Source of the DNA: an uncultured Bacilli bacterium
GTDB lineage: Bacteria > Bacillota_I > Bacilli_A > RF39 > UBA660
Direction of reading: 5' to 3'
DNA length: 18,413 nt
Assembly: GCA_910580135.1 (NCBI GenBank)
Contig: CAJTXC010000014.1
Location: forward strand, 1 to 18,413
Every line of letters begins with the position of its first letter. The first letter of the stretch is position 1. The notes beneath the pieces were generated by a model, which was not told the DNA's origin, did not search any database, and saw only the letters and a list, made by a program, of their open reading frames with translations. The position numbers were made by a program, and so were the translations under genes. Positions 7,568-12,408 of the stretch are shown piece after piece.

Positions 7568-7657
7568 GGGATTATTTATTACTCGCACCACCCATAAGCG
7601 AGAAACATCGTCGATCGGGATTATTTATTACTCGCACCACCCGTAAGCGAGAAACAT
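7568..7657 (-). repeat. Antitoxin A direct repeats (2 x 41 bases, 49-base period)
   Basis: Units at 7568-7608 and 7617-7657 differ at one of 41 bases (plus strand CCCATAAGCG against CCCGTAAGCG). That single difference falls in the predicted pseudoknot and is balanced by a change in its partner just outside the unit. An 8-base spacer, CGTCGATC, separates them. Confidence 0.95.
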
Positions 7658-7668
7658 TTAACTTTTAT

Positions 7669-7890
7669 GTACAATTAATGTACAAACCAAATATACTATA
7701 CTTAAATTTAAAAGTCAATGTATTGAGAATTAAAATCCTACTACTATTTTATGCAATCTTAGACATTTTATTACTTTAATAATTTTTCTATTCTTTTAGT
7801 AACCATCTCATCACCTAATTTTAAGTTAAATAAAACGTCTTCGCTTTTACCAGAATATCCGAATTCATATAGTCTCATAATGTATTTATC
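7669..7890. repeat. Duplicated block: tkt 3' end plus antitoxin promoter (copy A; copy B at 9312-9533)
   Basis: The two blocks are collinear with no gaps over about 220 bases. The first 57 bases (promoter and upstream side of the antitoxin gene) are identical, the rest of the intergenic part has about eight differences, and the tkt-derived part about eighteen. The repeats, terminator and toxin gene continue the homology at lower similarity. Confidence 0.9.
7690..7718 (-). promoter_or_regulatory. Promoter of antitoxin RNA A
   Basis: Minus strand TTGACT (7713-7718), 17 bases, TATATT (7690-7695): five of six consensus bases in each box. The same elements with identical spacing and spacer sequence precede antitoxin B. 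Confidence 0.85.
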
Positions 7891-7899
7891 ATAGAACAT
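7771..7899 (-). pseudogene. Remnant of the transketolase 3' end
   Basis: The minus strand here encodes DKYIMRLYEFGYSGKSEDVL, then about 20 more residues ending TKRIEKLLK and a TAA, which aligns without gaps to the last ~39 residues of the intact transketolase (9414-11366); by eye about 85% of bases agree between 7771 and ~7890. No stop or frameshift interrupts the frame, but homology ends abruptly near 7890 and nothing upstream encodes the rest of the enzyme. The ATG at 7899 has no ribosome site. The sequence that follows the remnant (toward 7669) is also collinear with that following the true tkt, so the whole block was copied together with the antitoxin promoter. It is not expected to make protein. 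Confidence 0.88.
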
Positions 7900-7931
7900 T
7901 TATAAAAAATTGTTGAATTATAAAAGCTTAA
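7897..7931. repeat. Flank repeat, copy 2 (duplication junction)
   Basis: Partner of 6958-6994. It runs from beside the tkt remnant to the stop codon of the WG-like ORF and joins sequence homologous to the sirA leader directly to transketolase-derived sequence, as expected for the junction of a tandem duplication. The 0A-like TGTCGAA of the sirA leader is TGTTGAA here. Confidence 0.6.
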
Positions 7932-8602
7932 TCGTATTTTTTTCTATATCTATATGAGTGACCAGTTATATCCTCATACAAATTATCATAATCATAAATA
8001 TTATCAATTAATTCTTGATATTTAACTAATGCTTTAACTTGTTCTTCACTTAATAATTTAATATCTTTTTCCTTAGTTACAGGTTTTGCATCACGTGGTA
8101 AATAACCTTCTTTATTTTCAGTAGAACATTCTGCAAATCCTTCATAGCCAACATTAAATGGTACTGCATGCTTTAATACTACTGGTGTAAGTTGAACACC
8201 TTTTTCATAATCAAAATATGTATAATTACCTTCATAATTAACGGTTACCGTCTTATCATTATTTTGAGAAATATTATCATAAATTGCATCTACTATAAGC
8301 TCTTCTTTCATAGGTATTACGTAACCTTTTTTATTTCTTTTAATCCTTAATATACCACAACCAATTTTCCTATCAATACCATAATCTTCAAATATATAAG
8401 TATCTTCATCTATTCGTTCTAGATATAAATAATCTTTTGAAACTTGTACACTCTCTTCTTTTAGTGTGCTAATATTAATTTTATTCACACCGATATATGC
8501 CCTCTTAACATATTCATATGAAATATTGCCATCTATATCTATTTTTGAAACAATAACTTTTTTTTCATAAATTTCAACTTGCTCTTTACCATTTTTAATC
8601 AT
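7928..8602 (-). CDS. Hypothetical protein with WG-repeat-like segment
   Basis: A 224-residue protein that I do not recognise as a named gene. Residues about 80-160 resemble degenerate WG (KWG) repeats: IGCGILRIKRNKKGYVIP, IVDAIYDNIS, NYTYFDYEKGVQLTP and KHAVPFNVGYEGFAEC, the alternation of GYVIP, yDnI and pF-egFA seen in that family. There is no signal peptide or membrane segment, so it should be cytoplasmic. The C-terminus is rich in Tyr and charged residues (YDYDNLYEDITGHSYRYRKK). The start has AAGGAGGC 8 bases upstream. It lies 52 bases after toxin B and may be co-transcribed with it. It might be cargo of the duplicated island; a role with the toxin-antitoxin modules is not shown. Confidence 0.7.
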   Translation of the reverse strand: MIKNGKEQVEIYEKKVIVSKIDIDGNISYEYVKRAYIGVNKINISTLKEESVQVSKDYLYLERIDEDTYIFEDYGIDRKIGCGILRIKRNKKGYVIPMKEELIVDAIYDNISQNNDKTVTVNYEGNYTYFDYEKGVQLTPVVLKHAVPFNVGYEGFAECSTENKEGYLPRDAKPVTKEKDIKLLSEEQVKALVKYQELIDNIYDYDNLYEDITGHSYRYRKKYD

Positions 8603-8654
8603 TTACAAAGGCCTCCTTGTATAACCCCATAATAACATAAATAAATAAATAATG

Positions 8655-9119
8655 CTACTTATCTTCTTTTAAATTTTCTAATATTCTATCTATATTTGCA
8701 AAAAATAAATTTTTACCACTGTTTTTCATAGATAACATAAATTTAAAATTATTTAATATTTCTTTTTTTAATGATGGTATTAATTTTATAACATTACCAT
8801 TTACAACGTGTGGATGACTTATGTATTTTTCCAAAATAGGAAAAGCGTTCTGAAGTAATATCACAGATTTTTTATTAGCTATTTTCCTTATTAAAATAGT
8901 TTTACATCTACCGTATTTTTTTATTTTATTTTCAATTATTTTTTGATATTTATCAACTTTACTACTAAGTGGTATAAACCATAAAACACCATCTCTTTTA
9001 ATAACAAAATAAGTTGGTCTAGAATGACCATTTTCATGATTAGTCATTAAATTTTTATCATTTACAAAATCAAAAAAGCCATCTTTTATATGATAAATAC
9101 ACCCTGTTTGTAATTTCAT
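8655..9119 (-). CDS. Type III toxin-antitoxin toxin-like protein, copy B (putative endoribonuclease)
   Basis: Paralogue of copy A (7015-7479): 154 residues with the same conserved blocks, including RPTYF (34-38), LWFIPLSSKVDKY (46-58), ILLQNAFPILEKYI (87-100) and NLFFANIDRIL. Divergence is greatest at residues 101-116, between LEKYI and LKKE, and in the last four residues, which may set which antitoxin RNA is recognised (inference). The ATG has AGGAGGAATT directly upstream and follows the terminator of antitoxin B by 40 bases. Predicted action is RNA cleavage restrained by the upstream repeat RNA, by analogy with ToxIN. An alternative is a MazF-like nuclease with another kind of RNA control; the repeated RNA in front of both copies makes type III the simplest reading. 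Confidence 0.72.
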   Translation of the reverse strand: MKLQTGCIYHIKDGFFDFVNDKNLMTNHENGHSRPTYFVIKRDGVLWFIPLSSKVDKYQKIIENKIKKYGRCKTILIRKIANKKSVILLQNAFPILEKYISHPHVVNGNVIKLIPSLKKEILNNFKFMLSMKNSGKNLFFANIDRILENLKEDK

Positions 9120-9159
9120 AATTCCTCCTGTTTCAAGTCAGGAAGTTATTATATATACT

Positions 9160-9196
9160 AAAAAAGAAAACCTTGTCGTAATATGACAAAGTTTTC
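9160..9196 (-). terminator. Intrinsic terminator between antitoxin RNA B and toxin B
   Basis: On the minus strand GAAAACTTTGTC and GACAAGGTTTTC form a 12-bp stem with one G-U wobble and a 7-base loop, followed by six T. It stands in the same place as the terminator of module A, with a similar stem. Confidence 0.9.
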
Positions 9197-9209
9197 TATA
9201 TTTTCAATC

Positions 9210-9301
9210 GGGATAATTTATTGCTCGCACCACCCGAGAGCGATTAAACATTTAACGATCGGGATAATTTATTACTCGCACCACCCGAGAGCGAGAAACA
9301 T
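9210..9301 (-). repeat. Antitoxin B direct repeats (42 and 41 bases, 51-base period)
   Basis: Units at 9210-9251 and 9261-9301 share GGGATAATTTATT-CTCGC and ACCACCCGAGAGCGA; they differ at three or four positions near AGCGATTAAACAT against AGCGAGAAACAT and at one base in the AT-rich part. The 9-base spacer is TTAACGATC. Confidence 0.95.
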
Positions 9302-9332
9302 TTTCTTTTTAGTACAATTAATGTACAAACCA

Positions 9333-9361
9333 AATATACTATACTTAAATTTAAAAGTCAA
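9333..9361 (-). promoter_or_regulatory. Promoter of antitoxin RNA B
   Basis: Minus strand TTGACT (9356-9361), 17 bases, TATATT (9333-9338). The promoter lies about 53 bases after the transketolase stop, and I see no convincing terminator between them. Confidence 0.85.
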
Positions 9362-9413
9362 TGTATTGGGCCAACAAATCCCACTACTATTTTATGCAAT
9401 TTTAGACATTTTA

Positions 9414-11366
9414 TTACTTTAATAATTTTTCTATTCTTTTAGTTATAGTTTCATCATCTAATTTTAACTTAGCTAAAACATCTTCTACTTTACCTGAATA
9501 TCCAAATTCATCTAATCCCATAATGTATTTATCATTGTAAACATATTTATGCCATCCAAATTTAGATGCTCTTTCTATTACAAAGGTTTTATATCCTATT
9601 GGAAGGACTTCCTCTTGGTAATTTTTAGATTGCTCTTCAAAAAGTTCCATACAAGGCATTGAAACAACTCTTATTTCCATTCCTTTTAAAGATAGTTTTT
9701 CTGCTATATCAAGTGCAAGTGATACTTCACTTCCCGTTGCAATTATTATTCCAAATAACTTCTTCTTTTCCTTTCTAATTATGTAAGCTCCTTTTTTTAC
9801 ACTTAAAGGATCAGTTACATCTAAATTCTTGCATTTACTTCTAGAAAGAACTATAGAAGATGGCTTATCATTATTAAGAATTGTTTGCCATGAACCAATT
9901 ATTTCGTTAGCATCACATGGTCTATAAACATAGTGATTAGGAATACTTCTAAGCATTGGTAATTGTTCTATAGGCTGATGAGTTGGTCCATCTTCACCTA
10001 TCATAACAGAGTCATGAGTAAATACAAATGTACTTGGTAAGTTCATTAAGCTAGCCATTCTAATAGATGGTTTTTGGTAATCAGAAAACGCTAAAAAAGT
10101 TGATGCAAAAGGTCTTAATCCAGAAAGAGCTAAACCGTTTATAAACGCTCCCATAGCATGTTCTCTTACTCCAAACCAAAAGTTTTTGCCACTATAATTG
10201 TCTTTAGAAAAGTCACCAAAGTTATTTAAATAAGTTTTAGTTGATGATGAAAGGTCTGCACTACCACCTAGGAAAGCTGGATAATTATCCGCGATGATAT
10301 TCATTACCTTACCGTTTATGTTTCTTAATTCATCATCATCAAAGATTTCAGCTTTAAATAATCTTGTTATATCATATCTTTTATCTTCACTTAACGATTC
10401 TAAAAATCTTTTTGTCTTTTCATCACAAGAATTTATGTATGCATTATACTTTGTATCCCATGTTTTTTTATCATGAGAAACCCTTATTCTTATGAAGTTT
10501 GACATTTCTTTTCTAAGTGATGCTATATTCGAAAATAAGTCTTTGTCCAGTTTTAATTTTTCTTTTAATTGTCTTATATCTTCTTTAGTTAATGGATTTC
10601 CATGAACTTTATTAGTTCCTTGAAGTAAAGAATCTTTACCTATGGTTGTTTTTATTTCTATGAATGATGGTTTATCTGTTATTCTCTTGGCCTTGCTAAT
10701 TGCCATGTCTATTAACATCCAATTATTTCCATCTAGTACTTTATCGGTATGCCAACCCATAGAATCAAATCTTTTTAAAACATCTTCACTAAAACTTTTG
10801 TTTAAATCACCATCTAAAGTAACACTATTAGAATCATATAAAACTATTAAATTACCAAGTTTTAAGTTTCCGGCCAAAGAACATGCTTCGTAAGTTACAC
10901 CTTCCATTAAGTCTCCTTCTCCACATAACACGTACGTGTTATAATCCAAAAGGTTATCAAACTTTTCTTTTAAATATTTTTCTGCTGATGCAATACCAAC
11001 TGCTGTTGCTATTCCTTGACCCAAAGGTCCAGTTGATGAGTCTACTCCTTTAGTAACACCAAATTCAGGATGACCTGGAGTAATAGAATCTATTTGCCTA
11101 AAGTTTTTTAAATCGCTAATTGATAAATCAAACCCTGACATATAAAGCGTTGCATATAAAAGAGCTGAACCATGGCCCGCAGACATTATAAATCTATCTT
11201 TGTTTATCCACTTGTCATTAGTTACGTCTATGTTCATATGCCTACTATATAAAGTGTATAAAATAGGTGCAGCCCCTAAAGCTATACCAGGATGACCACT
11301 TTTAGCTTTAGATATTTCCGCTACCGAAAGTGCTTTTATCGCACTAATTATTTTTTCATCATTCAT
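9414..11366 (-). CDS. tkt: Transketolase
   Basis: Transketolase moves two-carbon units between sugar phosphates in the non-oxidative pentose phosphate pathway, using thiamine diphosphate. The 650 residues (family about 660) show SGHPG (His25), AGHGSALLY (His65), PGHPEFG (His99) and the cofactor motif GEGDLMEG-TYEA to DSN (residues 149-180). The pyrimidine-binding domain has GVREHAMGA with the catalytic glutamate, ASTFLAFSDY, and THDSVMIGEDGPTHQP with the substrate-binding histidine. The C-terminal domain ends EFGYSGKVEDVL...RIEKLLK. The ribosome site is AAAGGG 7 bases before the ATG, behind a clear sigma-A promoter. The last ~39 codons have a decayed copy at 7771-7899. The gene appears intact and single in the window. 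Confidence 0.97.
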   Translation of the reverse strand: MNDEKIISAIKALSVAEISKAKSGHPGIALGAAPILYTLYSRHMNIDVTNDKWINKDRFIMSAGHGSALLYATLYMSGFDLSISDLKNFRQIDSITPGHPEFGVTKGVDSSTGPLGQGIATAVGIASAEKYLKEKFDNLLDYNTYVLCGEGDLMEGVTYEACSLAGNLKLGNLIVLYDSNSVTLDGDLNKSFSEDVLKRFDSMGWHTDKVLDGNNWMLIDMAISKAKRITDKPSFIEIKTTIGKDSLLQGTNKVHGNPLTKEDIRQLKEKLKLDKDLFSNIASLRKEMSNFIRIRVSHDKKTWDTKYNAYINSCDEKTKRFLESLSEDKRYDITRLFKAEIFDDDELRNINGKVMNIIADNYPAFLGGSADLSSSTKTYLNNFGDFSKDNYSGKNFWFGVREHAMGAFINGLALSGLRPFASTFLAFSDYQKPSIRMASLMNLPSTFVFTHDSVMIGEDGPTHQPIEQLPMLRSIPNHYVYRPCDANEIIGSWQTILNNDKPSSIVLSRSKCKNLDVTDPLSVKKGAYIIRKEKKKLFGIIIATGSEVSLALDIAEKLSLKGMEIRVVSMPCMELFEEQSKNYQEEVLPIGYKTFVIERASKFGWHKYVYNDKYIMGLDEFGYSGKVEDVLAKLKLDDETITKRIEKLLK

Positions 11367-11395
11367 ATAAATAACCCTTTCTATCTTATAAATTT

Positions 11396-11424
11396 ATTAT
11401 AAGGCAAAAAAGATTATTTATCAA
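11396..11424 (-). promoter_or_regulatory. Sigma-A promoter of tkt
   Basis: Minus strand TTGATA (11419-11424), 17 bases, perfect TATAAT (11396-11401), about 30 bases upstream of the tkt start codon. It lies immediately after the small membrane-protein gene. Confidence 0.8.
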
Positions 11425-11432
11425 TTAAATTA

Positions 11433-11579
11433 TTATGCATTTGCTACAACATTTCTTTCGCTAGATACTTGTTTTATATTATCTGATGGCTTTTCATAAT
11501 TAATAATGAATACTACATTTACAAGGGTAATAATTAAATACACAAGCGCTACTCCTTTATATTCTTTTAAAAATTTCAT
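11433..11579 (-). CDS. 48-residue single-TM protein divergent from lexA; candidate SOS-induced peptide
   Basis: A short gene with ATG at 11579 and TAA at 11433, preceded by AGAAGGAG at good spacing. The product begins MKFLKEYKG, has one hydrophobic segment (about residues 10-27, VALVYLIITLVNVVFIIN) and a 20-residue polar tail ending SSERNVVANA. The positive N-terminus suggests the tail faces outward. Its promoter (TTGACA, 17 bases, TAAGAT) has a LexA-box-like site in the spacer, so it should be repressed by LexA and induced by DNA damage. In Bacillus the gene divergent from lexA is yneA, a membrane-anchored SOS division inhibitor with a LysM domain; this protein has the anchor but no LysM. 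A role in SOS division control is inference from position and topology, not from sequence similarity. Confidence 0.72.
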   Translation of the reverse strand: MKFLKEYKGVALVYLIITLVNVVFIINYEKPSDNIKQVSSERNVVANA

Positions 11580-11619
11580 AATACTCACTCCTTCTTTTAC
11601 TTCGTTTATTTACAATTAA

Positions 11620-11648
11620 ATCTTATCACGAACAAACGTATGTGTCAA
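11620..11648 (-). promoter_or_regulatory. Promoter of the 48-residue gene
   Basis: Minus strand TTGACA (11643-11648), 17 bases, TAAGAT (11620-11625). The LexA-like box at 11629-11642 fills most of the spacer, a position where a bound repressor would block RNA polymerase. Confidence 0.8.
11629..11642. promoter_or_regulatory. LexA-box-like operator 1
   Basis: CGAACAAACGTATG matches the Bacillus SOS box CGAACRNRYGTTYG at 13 of 14 positions (the mismatch is A for T in GTA). It lies between the -35 and -10 of the minus-strand promoter. Confidence 0.8.
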
Positions 11649-11657
11649 TATAAAATC

Positions 11658-11671
11658 TGAACAAATGTTTG
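11658..11671. promoter_or_regulatory. LexA-box-like operator 2
   Basis: TGAACAAATGTTTG matches CGAACRNRYGTTYG at 13 of 14 positions (first base T for C). Its last three bases are the first three of the lexA -35 box. Box centres are 29 bases apart. Confidence 0.85.
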
Positions 11672-11697
11672 ACAATGTAAAGTAAGTGTGGTATTAT
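11669..11697 (+). promoter_or_regulatory. Sigma-A promoter of lexA
   Basis: TTGACA (11669-11674), 17 bases, TATTAT (11692-11697), about 27 bases before the lexA ATG. It is overlapped by operator 2, consistent with autorepression. Confidence 0.85.
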
Positions 11698-11723
11698 AAA
11701 AATGTAATTAAAAGGGAGGCATT

Positions 11724-12335
11724 ATGGAAAAACTTACAAACAGACAAAAAGACGTATTAGATTATATAAAAAGTTATGTTGCAAATCATGGATACCCACC
11801 TGCGGTAAGAGAAATCGGTTCTGCTTTAGGATTAAACTCACCTGCTACGATACAGTCACACATAACTGCACTAGAATCAAAAGGATACATAAAAAAGACT
11901 AATTCAAAGTATAGATCTTTAGAAATAGTTGGTAATAATGAATATTTAAATGATTCAGTTGTGGACGTACCACTTCTTGGTAAAATAACTGCTGGTTCAC
12001 CTATTGAAGCAATAGAAACGCCAGATGAATACTTTAGTTTACCTACTTATTTGATTCCAAGTAAAGAAGAAGTATTTACTTTAAAAGTAAGTGGTGAAAG
12101 TATGATTAACGCTGGTATCTTTGATGGAGATATAGTAATAGTTCAAAGACAAAACGTAGCTAGAAATGGTGATATCGTTGTTGCAATGACAATGGAAAAC
12201 GAAGTTACTTTAAAAACTTTTTATAAAGAAGCTACACATATAAGATTACAACCTGAAAATGATACAATGAAGCCCATCATATTGCCTAACTGTACTATCT
12301 TAGGTAAAGCTATTGGATTATATAGAAAATTTTAA
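11724..12335 (+). CDS. lexA: LexA, SOS repressor and self-cleaving protease
   Basis: LexA represses DNA-damage genes and cuts itself when RecA filaments form on single-stranded DNA. The 203 residues (typical 200-207) have an N-terminal winged helix-turn-helix, LTNRQKDVLDYIKSYVANHG followed by YPPAVREIGSALGL and SPATIQSHITALESKGYI. The cleavage site is Ala90-Gly91 in KITAGSPIEA, the catalytic serine is Ser126 in VSGESM, and the catalytic lysine is Lys164 in EVTLKTFY. All key residues for autocleavage are present. The ATG follows AAAGGGAGG at 5 bases. Two LexA-like boxes lie upstream, and the gene ends in a terminator shared with the convergent comEC. The divergent partner is a 48-residue membrane peptide. 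Confidence 0.97.
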   Translation: MEKLTNRQKDVLDYIKSYVANHGYPPAVREIGSALGLNSPATIQSHITALESKGYIKKTNSKYRSLEIVGNNEYLNDSVVDVPLLGKITAGSPIEAIETPDEYFSLPTYLIPSKEEVFTLKVSGESMINAGIFDGDIVIVQRQNVARNGDIVVAMTMENEVTLKTFYKEATHIRLQPENDTMKPIILPNCTILGKAIGLYRKF

Positions 12336-12341
12336 AAAAAC

Positions 12342-12379
12342 AAAAAGAGAAACTAAGTCTTCTCTTTTTTAGTTTCTCT
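12342..12379. terminator. Bidirectional terminator between lexA and comEC, two alternative hairpins
   Basis: For lexA (plus), AAAAAGAGAA (12342-12351) pairs with TTCTCTTTTT (12360-12369) around an 8-base loop and runs into T residues. For comEC (minus), AGAGAAACTAA and TTAGTTTCTCT (arms at 12346-12356 and 12369-12379) form an 11-bp stem followed by TTTTGTTTTTTT. The two stems share bases, so each strand uses its own fold. Confidence 0.8.
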
Positions 12380-12408
12380 AAATCTATCTAAAAACGCTTT
12401 ATCATGCA

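Larger units (their letters stand above)
7521..7683 (-). ncRNA. Predicted type III antitoxin RNA A (two pseudoknot repeats)
   Basis: The predicted transcript begins about 7 bases after the -10 at 7690-7695 and ends in the terminator at 7521-7553, giving roughly 160 bases. It starts with a small hairpin (TGTACA, 5-base loop, TGTACA at 7668-7684, which overlaps the predicted start), then has two repeats in which CTCGC pairs with GCGAG, and the loop GGG can pair with the CCC at the repeat's 3' edge. In repeat 1 the pseudoknot pair is CGGG/CCCG; in repeat 2 it is UGGG/CCCA. Order and strand (promoter, repeats, terminator, toxin) are those of known type III antitoxins, where the RNA repeats bind and silence the toxin. 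No ORF is needed to explain the region. Confidence 0.72.
9160..9326 (-). ncRNA. Predicted type III antitoxin RNA B (two pseudoknot repeats)
   Basis: The predicted transcript of about 165 bases runs from just after the -10 at 9333-9338 to the terminator at 9160-9196. It has the same plan as antitoxin A: a 5' GTACA/TGTAC hairpin and two repeats with a CTCGC/GCGAG stem and a loop-to-3'-edge pseudoknot. In both repeats the pseudoknot can extend to five pairs (UCGGG with CCCGA), one more than in RNA A, and the loop starts UCU instead of UUA. In the second repeat along the RNA the outer stem pair is A-G, leaving four pairs. These differences are candidates for insulation between the two systems. 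Confidence 0.72.

Noticed and set aside
7504..7779. Plus-strand open frames over the antitoxin regions (also 9183-9422)
   Set aside because: No ribosome sites, frames run through the repeats and the reverse of the antitoxin promoter and terminator, and similarity between the two follows from the DNA duplication.
7771..7899. Transketolase remnant as a functional 42-codon gene
   Set aside because: No ribosome site at its ATG, it contains only the tail of an enzyme domain, and it is explained by the duplication.
7568..9301. Repeats considered as a CRISPR array
   Set aside because: Only two units per site, spacers of 8-9 bases, no cas genes, and the repeats sit between a promoter and a terminator before a toxin-like gene.
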